64,000 nucleotides of DNA from an uncultured Clostridia bacterium (GCA_934141475.1 CAKPCG010000004.1:16338-80337); one strand, 5' to 3'; positions 9,534 to 18,578 are shown, counted from the stretch's first letter. The notes: generated from the sequence alone by a model not told the origin. Translations and numbers: made by a program.

Positions 9534-10505
9534 TTATTTTTTGTTTTTCATATCTTTTTCGTCGTTCATTTCTATTTTTCCATTGTATTCATTTACGAAG
9601 TATAATGGTCTGTTTTTGGTTTCATTAAATATTCTACCCAAATATTCTCCAATTATTCCAAATAATAAAATTTGTATACCTGAAAAGAATAATATTAATA
9701 GTATTATTGCTTGAAACGCCTGAACCATTGTGTGTGTAATAAAGCATTTTGCAATTACATATGCAACATATATTCCAAGTAACATAAATGTTGGTATTGC
9801 AAAATATGTAGCGAGCCTTAGAGGCGAAGTTGTAAATGATGTTATTCCACTTATTGCCAAATCAATTAGTTTTATATAATTCCATTTAGTTTTTCCTGCA
9901 ACTCTTGGTGGTCTATCAAATAATACTTCTTTTTTATGATATCCAATCCAGCTAAACATGCTTTTTAAGCATCTTTCAGATTCTCTCATTTGCCTTAGAG
10001 CATTAACACATCTTTTATCTATTAGCCTATAATTTCCTGTATCTTTTTGTATTTCTACATTTGTCATTTTCTGTAATACCAGATAATACATTTTTGATGT
10101 GAATTTTTTTAATATTCCTTCTCCTGTTCTTTTCCTTCTTCTTGCATATACATCATCATATCCTTCTTCCCAGTATTTTACAATTTTGGGTATCAATTCT
10201 GGTGGATCTTGAAGGTCTGCATCCATAAATATTGCACAATCTCCAGACATATAATCAAGTCCTGCTGCCATTGCAATTTCTTGCCCAAAGTTTCTTGAGA
10301 AGTCTAAATAATTATATCTTTCATCTGTTTGTCTAAAACTTTTTATTAATGCTAAAGAGTTGTCTTTGCTTCCGTCATTTACAAATAATATTTCAAAATC
10401 GTAATGTCTCATTTGATCCATAATATTATTTAATTTTTCATACAAAAATGGTAAAGATTCTTCTTCATTATATGTTGGAATTATTATAGATATTTTTTTT
10501 CTCAT
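9534..10505 (-). CDS. GtrB/DPM-type glycosyltransferase with two C-terminal TM helices
   Basis: This is a 323-residue family 2 glycosyltransferase. The N-terminal catalytic domain has IIPTYNEEESLP, NDGSKDNS, and DADLQDPPEL for metal and donor binding. RQMRESERC and GKTKW follow, and two membrane helices lie at about 235-295. This subfamily (GtrB, CsbB, dolichol-phosphate-mannose synthase-like) moves a sugar from UDP- or GDP-sugar to undecaprenyl phosphate on the cytoplasmic face. It starts 22 nt after a paralogous gene (10528-11463) and may partner with GtrA at 7582-8082. The sugar is unknown. Confidence 0.88.
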   Translation of the reverse strand: MRKKISIIIPTYNEEESLPFLYEKLNNIMDQMRHYDFEILFVNDGSKDNSLALIKSFRQTDERYNYLDFSRNFGQEIAMAAGLDYMSGDCAIFMDADLQDPPELIPKIVKYWEEGYDDVYARRRKRTGEGILKKFTSKMYYLVLQKMTNVEIQKDTGNYRLIDKRCVNALRQMRESERCLKSMFSWIGYHKKEVLFDRPPRVAGKTKWNYIKLIDLAISGITSFTTSPLRLATYFAIPTFMLLGIYVAYVIAKCFITHTMVQAFQAIILLILFFSGIQILLFGIIGEYLGRIFNETKNRPLYFVNEYNGKIEMNDEKDMKNKK

Positions 10506-10527
10506 AAATATATTCCTTTCTATTTTT

Positions 10528-11463
10528 CTATTCTATATTGATTTTCTTGTCTATTATATATTGAGGTCTTCCCTTGCTTTCGTCATAAATTCTTCCTATG
10601 TATTCTGACATTACCCATATAGAAAGTAGCTGAACTCCACTAAATAATGTTATTGTTACCATAATTGATGTCCAACCTGCTGTCAAATTGTTTAATCCAA
10701 ATATATATGAAATTATCGAATAAATCAGTACTATAATTGCTATTAGTATTGATAAAAATCCTAGTGCTCCTACTAATTTTAATGGCTTCGTAGAAAATCC
10801 TATTATTCCGTCTGATGCAAGTTTTAGCATCTTTTTTAATGGATATTTGGTTTTTCCTGCATATCTTTCTTTTCTTTCATATTCTAGTGGTATTTGTTTA
10901 AATCCCATCCAACTCCATAAGCCTCTTAAAAATTTATTATGTTCAGGCATAAGATTCATTATATCTACAACTTTTTTATCTACTAGTCTAAAATCCCCTG
11001 TATCTCTTGGTATTTCTACATCAGAAAGAGTATTTAATGTTTTATAGAACATTTTTGCAGTAAAAAGTTTAAAAATAGATTCTCCTTTTCTTTTTTTGCG
11101 TTTTCCATATACAATCTCATTTCCTTGTTCCCAAAGCTTAATCATTTCAGGTATCAGCTCTGGGGGATCTTGCAAATCTGCATCTATTATAACAGCACAG
11201 TCTCCTGTTACATATTTTAAACCAGCTGTAACTGCACATTGATGTCCAAAATTTCTTGCAAATGAAACTATTTTTAATTTTTCGTCTTTTTCTGCTATTT
11301 TTTCTAATATCTCTAGTGTTTTGTCTTTGCTTCCATCGTTTACACATATTATTTCATAATCAAATCCTTCTATTTCTTGTAATACACTTTTCATTTTTGT
11401 ATAACATTCATTGGCTACTTCTTCTTCATAATACATTGGTATAACTACAGATATTTTTTTCAT
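10528..11463 (-). CDS. GtrB/DPM-type glycosyltransferase, paralogue of its neighbour
   Basis: The 311-residue protein has the same architecture as the next gene: IPMYYEEEVANE, NDGSKDKT, DADLQDPPELI, then KTKYPLKKM and two membrane helices near residues 230-290. It probably makes an undecaprenyl-phosphate sugar. The tandem pair suggests gene duplication followed by change of donor or acceptor. It has a consensus promoter (11502-11529) and an AAAGGAAA site, so it starts a transcript separate from the polysaccharide operon, which ends at the terminator 11541-11579. Confidence 0.88.
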   Translation of the reverse strand: MKKISVVIPMYYEEEVANECYTKMKSVLQEIEGFDYEIICVNDGSKDKTLEILEKIAEKDEKLKIVSFARNFGHQCAVTAGLKYVTGDCAVIIDADLQDPPELIPEMIKLWEQGNEIVYGKRKKRKGESIFKLFTAKMFYKTLNTLSDVEIPRDTGDFRLVDKKVVDIMNLMPEHNKFLRGLWSWMGFKQIPLEYERKERYAGKTKYPLKKMLKLASDGIIGFSTKPLKLVGALGFLSILIAIIVLIYSIISYIFGLNNLTAGWTSIMVTITLFSGVQLLSIWVMSEYIGRIYDESKGRPQYIIDKKINIE

Positions 11464-11501
11464 TTCTATTTTCCTTTCAGATTTTAAAAAGTTTCTAATT
11501 T

Positions 11502-11529
11502 ATTATATCATAAAAGTTTTTGTTGTCAA
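11502..11529 (-). promoter_or_regulatory. SigA-type promoter for the glycosyltransferase pair
   Basis: The minus strand shows TTGACA (11524-11529), 16 bp, TATAAT (11502-11507), about 40 nt upstream of the start codon at 11463. Confidence 0.82.
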
Positions 11530-11540
11530 CTTAAAGGGTA

Positions 11541-11579
11541 AAAAAATGAAGAAAAGCTTTTTTTTAAGCCTTCTTCATT
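11541..11579 (-). terminator. Terminator ending the polysaccharide operon
   Basis: The stem AATGAAGAA pairs with TTCTTCATT and is extended by GCTT/AAGC with wobble pairs. On the minus strand it is followed by a run of Ts. It lies just after the phosphatase gene. Confidence 0.75.
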
Positions 11580-11591
11580 ATTTTTAAATAT

Positions 11592-12374
11592 TTATTTTTT
11601 GAAGTTTATTTTCATTTTTTCTTTTAATGATAATTTAATTTCTCTTGGTTCATCTATATCTATAGATTTATTTTCTAATACATATGCAGGGTTTATTGTA
11701 GTTAATTCTTCTAGTTTTTCCCTTCCAACAATATTTTCTATTTCTTTTAGTGCTATTTGTACTTTAGGATAAATTGAATTTTTTTTATGTACATCACTTC
11801 CTAAAAAATGAACCATATTATTTTCTAATAATTTTTTTACAATTATTTGTGCTTTATCTCCATATAGACCAATTATGCTTCCATAATTAGACTGCATAAG
11901 TACACCTTTTTGAATTAAATCATATATTAAATTCGGATTTTTTTGTACAAATGAATATCTCTCAGGATGTGCCAAAATTGGAACTAGTTTATATTCTAAC
12001 ATATCATATATTATATCATACATATTTAATGGTTCGCTATTTAATGGAAACTCAAAAAGCACATAGTTTGTGTTATTTATGCTTGTCGCCTTTCTTTCCT
12101 CTAATAATTTTATTATATTTTCTGTTATATATATTTCGTTTCCTAAGTATAATTTTAGGTCAATATTTTTTGTACCTAATTTATCTGATAATGCATCTAT
12201 CCATACTTTTCTTTCTGCCACATTTACTTCATAATATTCTTCCATATAATGTGATGTTGAAATAATTGCATCAAAACCAGCATTTTTTGCTTCTTTTAAT
12301 AATTCAAAAGTTTCTTCAACGCTTTTTGAGCCATCATCAACATTTGGAAGTATATGAGAATGAAAATCTATCAT
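11592..12374 (-). CDS. CpsB/YwqE-type PHP tyrosine-protein phosphatase
   Basis: The 260-residue protein starts with the metal-binding PHP motif DFHSHILPNVDDG and keeps STSHYME, AHPERY and GSDVH. These are the ligand clusters of the CpsB/CapC/YwqE manganese-dependent phosphatases. The family dephosphorylates the cognate BY-kinase and so tunes capsule or exopolysaccharide synthesis. The kinase gene lies directly upstream (18 nt gap), and this is the last gene before the operon terminator. The AAAAAAGGAGC site supports the ATG. Confidence 0.92.
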   Translation of the reverse strand: MIDFHSHILPNVDDGSKSVEETFELLKEAKNAGFDAIISTSHYMEEYYEVNVAERKVWIDALSDKLGTKNIDLKLYLGNEIYITENIIKLLEERKATSINNTNYVLFEFPLNSEPLNMYDIIYDMLEYKLVPILAHPERYSFVQKNPNLIYDLIQKGVLMQSNYGSIIGLYGDKAQIIVKKLLENNMVHFLGSDVHKKNSIYPKVQIALKEIENIVGREKLEELTTINPAYVLENKSIDIDEPREIKLSLKEKMKINFKK

Positions 12375-12392
12375 TTGTTTGCTCCTTTTTTT

Positions 12393-13385
12393 CTACATTT
12401 TTTTCTTTTCGTTATCTAAGTATTCATTAATTTGTTTTAATATATCATTTGTTTTATCAACTGTTACTTCTTGATTTTCATTAGTATTATTAATAGTATT
12501 TTCCGTATTTTTAGGTTCAAATAAAGGTTCATCGTCTTCACGTAAAAAATCCTTATTTTCTTCTTCTGGTAAATCTAAATCATTTACTTGGAATTTATTT
12601 TCTGGATGTTTACCAAATGTAAATCCATTTTTTTCATGTACTTTTTTTGTAGTTGAATTTTTCTTGTTTTTTCCAGATAAAATCTTATCTTCACCGTAAT
12701 AGTAATATTTTTCACCATATCTTTTTGCTGATACTGGAACTTTGTTTATTACAACACCTGCGATTTTTCCTCCAACATTTTGGATATTTTTAACCACTCT
12801 TTCTAATGCGTCTTTTTTAGTTATTTTATGTGCTGTTACAATTATTGTAGAATCTGCAATTCTTGATAAAATTACAGAGTCTGTAACAAGTTCGCTTGGA
12901 GTACCATCTATAATTATTAAATCACATGAATTTTTTAACGAATTCAAAAGTCCAATCATTTGAGCAGATACAAGCAATTCTGATGGATTTGGTGGAACAT
13001 TTCCTGCCGTAATTGCATATAAATTTTCAACTTCCGTTTGTTGTATGTAATTTCCAACATCTTCTGATAATCTACCTGCTTCGTCAATCTCTACTTGTGA
13101 TAAAAAGTTTGAAAGACCAGGTTTTGGAGATAAACCAAATATTGCATATTGTCTTCCTTTTCTCATATCTGCATCTATTAAAACTACTTTTTTTCCTGCT
13201 TGTGCAAATGTAACTGCTAAATTAGATGCAATCCAGCTTTTTCCTTCTCCTGGAAATGTTGATGTTACCAATAAAACCTTCATTTTTTTGCTTACGTTCA
13301 TAAATTGTATATTAGTTCTTAATGTTCTAAATACTTCTGAAATCGGAGATTTAGGATTTTTGTGTGCTATAACTTCTTTTTTCAT
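12393..13385 (-). CDS. BY-family tyrosine kinase (CpsD/CapB type) with long tail
   Basis: This cytoplasmic bacterial tyrosine kinase has Walker A FPGEGKS (44-50), Walker A' LIDADMRKG (69-76) and Walker B LIIIDG (156-161). A tyrosine cluster, Tyr223 and Tyr227-230 (RYGEKYYYYGED), is the likely autophosphorylation site. The kinase needs a membrane activator, here the Wzz-like protein whose stop overlaps this start by 4 nt. It is 330 residues long, against about 230 for typical CpsD. The extra 100 residues after the Tyr cluster are acidic and Asn-rich and have no recognised domain. Confidence 0.92.
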   Translation of the reverse strand: MKKEVIAHKNPKSPISEVFRTLRTNIQFMNVSKKMKVLLVTSTFPGEGKSWIASNLAVTFAQAGKKVVLIDADMRKGRQYAIFGLSPKPGLSNFLSQVEIDEAGRLSEDVGNYIQQTEVENLYAITAGNVPPNPSELLVSAQMIGLLNSLKNSCDLIIIDGTPSELVTDSVILSRIADSTIIVTAHKITKKDALERVVKNIQNVGGKIAGVVINKVPVSAKRYGEKYYYYGEDKILSGKNKKNSTTKKVHEKNGFTFGKHPENKFQVNDLDLPEEENKDFLREDDEPLFEPKNTENTINNTNENQEVTVDKTNDILKQINEYLDNEKKKM

Positions 13386-14092
13386 TTTCTTTTTCCTCCT
13401 TTTTCGACTGAAAAATTATCTATAAGAGGAATAGTTACAAGTACAGGTAAACCTACTCCTTTTTCTATATCTTCTGGTGTCTTTATTGTTGTATCTAACA
13501 TATTTGCAATTAAAACATACATTATAGATATTGCTAAACCTAAAGCTGTAAATATAGCTATATCTTTACTATGATGAATATTTGATGGTGAATTTGCAAC
13601 TTCTGCTTCATCTACTATATATATGTTATTTATATTGTATATATCAGAAATCATGTTTGAAAATAGTTTTGCTATTTCATTTGCAATCTTAGCTGCATAT
13701 GTTGGGTTTTCATTTGTTACCGTTATTTGTATTACTTCTGTTTCTTCAACACATTTTACGGCTACATTTTTCTTTAATTGTGCTTCTGATATATCTATAT
13801 TTAAATTTGATATAACTTGTCTTAATATTTTATTACTTTTTATAAGTTCACTATATGTTGACACTAATTTTGAGTTTAATGTTACATCTGTTGTTGTAAT
13901 CGAATTTGTTTCTGAACCTGCTGTACTTTCGGAACCAGTAAGTACAAGTCTTGTTGACGAACTGTATTTAGGTGTTACAAATCCATATGTATATATGGTT
14001 CCCACTCCTGCTGTTATTAACGTAATTAATATAATTTGGAAAATTTTACTCCAAAACAAACTTAATAATTCTTTTAAATCTAATTCCTCCAT
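13382..14092 (-). CDS. Wzz/YveK-type chain-length regulator and kinase activator
   Basis: The 236-residue protein has a short cytoplasmic N-terminus, a membrane helix (about 17-37), an extracytoplasmic region and a second helix (about 175-197). A short cytoplasmic end follows with a Pro-containing stretch. This is the Wzz/CpsC layout; such proteins set polymer length and activate the BY-kinase encoded next (ATGA overlap). YTYGFVTPKYSSST after helix 1 is typical. The AGGGGAG site supports the start. Confidence 0.9.
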   Translation of the reverse strand: MEELDLKELLSLFWSKIFQIILITLITAGVGTIYTYGFVTPKYSSSTRLVLTGSESTAGSETNSITTTDVTLNSKLVSTYSELIKSNKILRQVISNLNIDISEAQLKKNVAVKCVEETEVIQITVTNENPTYAAKIANEIAKLFSNMISDIYNINNIYIVDEAEVANSPSNIHHSKDIAIFTALGLAISIMYVLIANMLDTTIKTPEDIEKGVGLPVLVTIPLIDNFSVEKGGKRK

Positions 14093-14107
14093 TAAATTCT
14101 CCCCTAA

Positions 14108-14962
14108 CTAAATTTCTGGTGTATATTGTTCTTTTTCTCTTTTTGCTTTTCTTACACTCTTTATTATACCATATAGTATGGTCAAAATAATTCCTAAAGC
14201 TAGCAATATACTTCCTGTTTTTAATATATTTTCTAATATTTCATTTGATATACTTTTTAATACATCTGATATCCCCGTATTAAGCAGCATTATTGTATCT
14301 ATTTTAATATTGGAATTTATGTAATTATTTGCTAATAGCAAAATTAAACCATCAATCACAAATGATATTCCAAAACTTGCTGTAATTTTATAAATTCTTT
14401 TTATTGTAAGTAAAACAAGTAAAATTACTGAAACTCCAATAACTACTAATACTATCTTTTTACATATTCCAACATATTTATTAAAAATATTTATTCCATT
14501 ATTTAATTTTTCTTCATAACTGGTATGTGATATTGTTGTTTCGTATTCTTTACAAATCGTTTCTATAAATGTGTCTATCGCTTTTTTTTGTGTTTCTGTA
14601 ATATTGTGATTTAATGATTCATTTATATTATTATTTAATTTGTTTTTTATTTCTTCTGTATCTATCTTTTCATCCATACCACTATAAATATTATCTATTA
14701 TTTTTTTGGTATCTGTTTTTATCTTTTCTTTTGTTATTATCCCCTCTATAACCGACTCATCCAGTCCGGATTGATATATATAATTTTCAAAATTCGAATT
14801 TACATCTTCATATATTTTATCATAATAATTTTGTTCTTGTAATTTTGATAAAATATAACTTTTATCTAATAATGTAGAAGAAAGTATGTTTAAAATAATT
14901 AGTGCAAGTATAGCTAATGCCAATACTGTAGCTATAATATATTGTATTATTTTTTTTGCCAC
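14108..14962 (-). CDS. Unknown four-helix membrane protein of the polysaccharide operon
   Basis: I do not recognise this 284-residue protein. It has an N-terminal membrane helix (about 7-30), a polar, helix-rich extracytoplasmic region (31-165) with Tyr/Asn/Glu, and three more hydrophobic segments (about 168-188, 195-215, 245-270) before a basic tail. It starts at GTG (14962), chosen for the well-spaced AGGAGG site. It lies between sortase and Wzz-like genes with gaps of 12 and 15 nt, so it is probably co-expressed with the surface-anchoring and control genes. A role in wall attachment or export is only a guess from context. Confidence 0.72.
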   Translation of the reverse strand: MAKKIIQYIIATVLALAILALIILNILSSTLLDKSYILSKLQEQNYYDKIYEDVNSNFENYIYQSGLDESVIEGIITKEKIKTDTKKIIDNIYSGMDEKIDTEEIKNKLNNNINESLNHNITETQKKAIDTFIETICKEYETTISHTSYEEKLNNGINIFNKYVGICKKIVLVVIGVSVILLVLLTIKRIYKITASFGISFVIDGLILLLANNYINSNIKIDTIMLLNTGISDVLKSISNEILENILKTGSILLALGIILTILYGIIKSVRKAKREKEQYTPEI

Positions 14963-14974
14963 TTTTCTTTCCTC

Positions 14975-15595
14975 CTAACTTTCTAATTCTGCATATACAA
15001 CATATCTTTGATATGCATATCCAACATTATTAAATGGATAACATGTATATACCATTAATATTTCTTTATCTTTTTGAATAGGAAGTTTATCTACATCACT
15101 TTCATTTATTAATTGCATGTCATATATTTTATATTTAAAGTCCCCATATGATGTTGTTACTTCTATTTCATTTCCCTTTTGTAATTCCGAAAATCTTCTA
15201 AACATTTTTTTTGAGTTATGTCCCATATATATTATAGAGCCACCTTCTCCTGGAAAATAGCTTCCACTTGAATGCCCTACTCCTTTTTTTAAAATGTCTA
15301 AACTATCTCCATAGTATACTGGAAGATCTACATCTATTTTAGGTATTTTTATTGTTGCATATTTTGTTCCATATTCTGGGTAATTTTTTATTTTATTATT
15401 TTCATCTATTACTGTTTGAGCAACTTCTTTTCCGTCACTTACTCCTATTGAAACTTTGCTTATTAGTGACATTGTATCTTCTATTTTAGCCCCAAATATA
15501 CCAAATCCAAGTCCTAATAAAATAGCAGTAATAAATAAAGCAACTATTAATTGTATAATAGTTGCTTTTATTGCATTTCTTACTAAATTATGCAT
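14975..15595 (-). CDS. Class D sortase
   Basis: The 206-residue protein has an N-terminal membrane anchor (about 12-36) and a sortase beta-barrel. The catalytic residues are His126 (YMGHN), Cys185 (VYTCYPF) and Arg197 (YQRYVVYAEL). TCYPF and the short length fit class D, common in spore-formers. The enzyme cleaves a C-terminal sorting motif and joins the protein to wall precursor outside the membrane. Likely substrates are adjacent: the LAYTG protein, whose stop codon overlaps this start by 8 nt, and the LPKTG cohesin-like protein. The ribosome binding site is weak, so translational coupling is likely. Confidence 0.93.
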   Translation of the reverse strand: MHNLVRNAIKATIIQLIVALFITAILLGLGFGIFGAKIEDTMSLISKVSIGVSDGKEVAQTVIDENNKIKNYPEYGTKYATIKIPKIDVDLPVYYGDSLDILKKGVGHSSGSYFPGEGGSIIYMGHNSKKMFRRFSELQKGNEIEVTTSYGDFKYKIYDMQLINESDVDKLPIQKDKEILMVYTCYPFNNVGYAYQRYVVYAELES

Positions 15596-16106
15596 TAGCT
15601 AATTTCTTTCTAGCAACTGCAACAGAAGCTAGGGCTATTACTGCTATTGAAGAAACAACTAAAACTACGTTATTATTTCCTGTATAAGCAAGTTTTCCAC
15701 TGTTATTGCTAACAGATTCGATTAGTTTTCCATTTTTGTATATTTCAACTGATCCTTTTTTGAAAGCTAATGTAACATCAACAATACTTGCAGCTTCGTT
15801 AGCTATTGATTTAATTTGAGCTTTTTGTGCTTTTGTTAATTTTGTGTAATCTGTAACTCCAGCATTTTCCATAACTTTTACAGCTTCATTTGCTTTTGCA
15901 ACTATAGCATTAGCTTCTGATTCTGTAACAGGATAATCAGCTAAATATCTTTCAATTTTCACTCTATCAGCTTTTGTCATTCCATATTTTGAACCAATAT
16001 TGTATAGAGTTTCTGCTAAATTATCGTTAGTTGTGGCATTAACTCCTGTTACAGTCATTAATACTAACATTACTGCTAAAATTGAAATAGTTAATAGTTT
16101 TTTCAT
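15588..16106 (-). CDS. Secreted protein with LAYTG sorting signal
   Basis: The 172-residue protein has a signal peptide (cleavage near GVNA-TT, residue 25), a helical domain of about 100 residues with no recognised family, and a C-terminal sorting signal. That signal is LAYTG, then a hydrophobic stretch (about 146-165), then RKK. The motif departs from LPXTG at position 2, where Ala replaces Pro. The gene overlaps the sortase gene by 8 nt, which strongly suggests an enzyme-substrate pair. It has its own promoter (16136-16164) and an AAGGAGGA site. It may be an abundant wall protein; its function is unknown. Confidence 0.85.
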   Translation of the reverse strand: MKKLLTISILAVMLVLMTVTGVNATTNDNLAETLYNIGSKYGMTKADRVKIERYLADYPVTESEANAIVAKANEAVKVMENAGVTDYTKLTKAQKAQIKSIANEAASIVDVTLAFKKGSVEIYKNGKLIESVSNNSGKLAYTGNNNVVLVVSSIAVIALASVAVARKKLANA

Positions 16107-16135
16107 ATTAAATCCTCCTTTTTTAATCTTTGTCT

Positions 16136-16164
16136 ATTATACCATCTTTATATAGATTAGGCAA
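16136..16164 (-). promoter_or_regulatory. Internal SigA-type promoter before LAYTG-sortase genes
   Basis: The minus strand has TTGCCT (16159-16164), 17 bp, TATAAT (16136-16141), about 30 nt before the start codon. It would drive LAYTG protein, sortase, the membrane protein, Wzz-like protein, kinase and phosphatase independently of upstream genes. Confidence 0.72.
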
Positions 16165-16182
16165 TAGTTTTTTGTTTATTTT

Positions 16183-16986
16183 TTATTTAATTTGTATTGT
16201 TTTATATTTTATTAAACAGCCAACTCCTGTTATTAAAACAACTATAGCTATTACCGCAATTGTTGTAATTCCAGTTTTTGGCAATTTTGTTGTTGCTGTT
16301 GTTGAATTATTTTGTGATTGATTTGCTGCTTTACTATTATTTTTTATTTCATTTTGTGATACATTATTTTTAATACTCACATTTTCACCTGTTTTTGTAT
16401 CATCTTTTTTTGTGTCTTCTTTTGATGAAGTATCTTCTTTTTTATCTTCTTGTTTGTTATCATTTTTATTTTCTTCGTCTTTAGAATTATTATTGTCTGA
16501 GCTTTCCTTTTTTTCATTTATTTTTAATGATACTTCTTTTGAATAAGTATATTCATCTACCCCATTTACGGATAAAACAACATTTTTTAATTTTATAGAT
16601 GTTGTGGTTGGCTTTGCATCATCTTTTAGTGTTAATGTTATTTTAGCAATTTCTTTGTATTCTTCTCCTTTTGTTTGTGTTTCTCCAATTAATCTTTTTG
16701 TAGAATCACTATATTGAGCAGTCCATCCATTTAATCCTTCTATTGAAACTGATTCAAACACATCACTGTCATAATCTAAAACTGCTTCATATCCCATCAT
16801 TGCATTTTCAGCGATTCCCTCAAATTTTCCTAGAGATATTTTATATGTTACTGTTTTTGTTCCTTGTTCAATTTCAGATTCGTCTCCAATAAAATTGAAT
16901 TCTATGCTTCCATTTGCTGCATTTGATAAACTACAAATACTTAATACTATGCATAAAATTATAATGCTTGATATTATTTTTTTCAT
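16183..16986 (-). CDS. LPKTG-anchored cohesin-like wall protein
   Basis: The 267-residue protein has a signal peptide (cleavage near SNA-AN), one cohesin-like beta-sandwich (about 25-155), a Lys/Asp/Asn-rich linker, and an LPKTG sorting signal with a hydrophobic stretch and a basic tail. GYEAVLDYDSDVFESVSIEG and IAKITLTLKDDA match the cohesin pattern. Cohesins bind dockerins, and a dockerin lies at the end of the protein encoded at 18589-22137. The ATG at 16986 is preferred to an upstream TTG because GGAGGT lies 9 nt before it. A promoter is at 17025-17053. It could instead be a related carbohydrate-binding fold. Confidence 0.85.
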   Translation of the reverse strand: MKKIISSIIILCIVLSICSLSNAANGSIEFNFIGDESEIEQGTKTVTYKISLGKFEGIAENAMMGYEAVLDYDSDVFESVSIEGLNGWTAQYSDSTKRLIGETQTKGEEYKEIAKITLTLKDDAKPTTTSIKLKNVVLSVNGVDEYTYSKEVSLKINEKKESSDNNNSKDEENKNDNKQEDKKEDTSSKEDTKKDDTKTGENVSIKNNVSQNEIKNNSKAANQSQNNSTTATTKLPKTGITTIAVIAIVVLITGVGCLIKYKTIQIK

Positions 16987-17024
16987 TCTTTCGTTACCTC
17001 CATTTTTATACAAAGTTCATTATT

Positions 17025-17053
17025 ATTTTATCATTTTTTACGTATATTAACAA
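17025..17053 (-). promoter_or_regulatory. Possible promoter of the cohesin-like gene
   Basis: The minus strand has TTGTTA (17048-17053), 17 bp, TAAAAT (17025-17030), about 40 nt upstream of the start. Confidence 0.5.
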
Positions 17054-17075
17054 TATTATTTACTTTTCTTTTTTG

Positions 17076-18506
17076 TTACATTTTTGTTACAATTTTATTA
17101 CATATTTTTAATACAAATTTGTCTTTTAAAATCATTAAACCAGAAAAATAAATTAAACAAGATATAATAAATTGTATAACTATTGATATTATACTATTTT
17201 TTATCAAACTTCCAATAATTAAACTTACTATAAATATTATTATAGACATTATAAAATATTTATAAGTCATTTTGAAAATTTCTTTTATTTTTATGTCTTC
17301 TTTAACAAGAATTAGTTGCGTACTAGTCACCATAAATTCTGCAATTACTGTAGCTACTGAAGCTCCCTCTGAGCTATACTTTTTTATAACTATAGCATTT
17401 AGTATAAAATTTACCACTGCCCCAATAATTATTGAACTTGTATATTTTTTATCTTTTTTAGTTGGTATTAAATATGCAGAACCTATAATATTACTAATTC
17501 CAACAATTACAATTGTTGGGCTCATAATATTTATTAATAAACTAACTTTATCATATCCTTCTCCATAAAATATAGGTACAAATTTTTCAGATATACTTAT
17601 AAGTCCAAACATTACTGGAAATGCAAGCATCATAATTACAGAAAATGAACTATTCATATATTCTTTTAATTTTTGCTTTTCTCCATTAGCATATGAATTA
17701 GCAGCTCTTGGAACTATTACCCCAATAAATGATGTTACTATAGTTAATAACATTTGTATTATTTTTTCTGCCTGTTCATAATAACCTACTTCAGACTTTT
17801 CACTTATTATCATTCCAATCATTGTTTTATCAAGTACTGTATATACTTGAAGAGCAATCTGTGGAATAAATAAAGAAATATTTGGAATTATATGTCTAAA
17901 TATTTTTAAATCTTTTATATCTATTTTTTTTGTATATTTTGGCATATATAGCCAAAATGAAATATTTCCTAGTAATGTAGTTAAAACAAATATTATATAA
18001 TATATATACAAATCATTTTGTTTTTTTACAAATAAAAATATACAAATCATTCCTATTACTTTTACAAAAGTATTTCTTATAACAATCTTTTTAAATTCTT
18101 CTATTCCTTGAAAAAACCATCCTATATCGAGTCCTGCAGCAAATATATCCCAAAAAATAATTTTATAATAAATACTATATTCACCATTTATGCAAAAACA
18201 AAAATAAAATACAATTAGTGATATTGCTAATGTTATAAATCTTAATATTACAATTTCATAAAATATTTTACTTCTTTCATATTTATTTTCTTGAACATAT
18301 GCAATTTCTCTTTGCCCATACATATAAATTCCAAGCGAACCAAATAATATAAAGTAACTTGCAATTGATAAAGTATAGCTATATATTCCAATATTTTCTG
18401 CTCCTAGCACCCTTGCTAAATAAGGTGTTGTTAATATTGGTACTATAATTTTTAAAACTTCGTATGTCATGTTATACATATAATTTTTTGCTATATTTTT
18501 TCTCAT
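17076..18506 (-). CDS. Wzx-type oligosaccharide flippase
   Basis: The 476-residue protein has about 12-14 membrane segments and the RfbX/Wzx signature near the N-terminus (PYLARVLGAENIGIYS, YGQREIAY). It would flip undecaprenyl-pyrophosphate-linked repeat units to the outer face for polymerisation. It is one of two flippases in the locus (the other at 22220-23626), and the two are only distantly similar. The ATG is preceded by a hairpin that separates it from AGGAGGAGGA (18561-18570), a leader shared with the gene at 1-445. Confidence 0.9.
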   Translation of the reverse strand: MRKNIAKNYMYNMTYEVLKIIVPILTTPYLARVLGAENIGIYSYTLSIASYFILFGSLGIYMYGQREIAYVQENKYERSKIFYEIVILRFITLAISLIVFYFCFCINGEYSIYYKIIFWDIFAAGLDIGWFFQGIEEFKKIVIRNTFVKVIGMICIFLFVKKQNDLYIYYIIFVLTTLLGNISFWLYMPKYTKKIDIKDLKIFRHIIPNISLFIPQIALQVYTVLDKTMIGMIISEKSEVGYYEQAEKIIQMLLTIVTSFIGVIVPRAANSYANGEKQKLKEYMNSSFSVIMMLAFPVMFGLISISEKFVPIFYGEGYDKVSLLINIMSPTIVIVGISNIIGSAYLIPTKKDKKYTSSIIIGAVVNFILNAIVIKKYSSEGASVATVIAEFMVTSTQLILVKEDIKIKEIFKMTYKYFIMSIIIFIVSLIIGSLIKNSIISIVIQFIISCLIYFSGLMILKDKFVLKICNKIVTKM

Positions 18507-18510
18507 ATTT

Positions 18511-18570
18511 TCTCATATAATCAATTATATAGAAATATTAATCTATTTAACTAATTAAATTCCTCCTCCT
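18511..18570 (-). promoter_or_regulatory. 5' leader: distant Shine-Dalgarno, hairpin, start codon
   Basis: On the minus strand AGGAGGAGGA (18561-18570) precedes a stem of 15 positions (18543-18557 with 18518-18532), 14 of which pair with two G-U wobbles, and then the ATG at 18506. The start-proximal part is similar to 449-485. The distal arm differs from the left-edge copy but still pairs, which suggests selection on RNA structure. Confidence 0.45.
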
Positions 18571-18578
18571 TTACAAAA

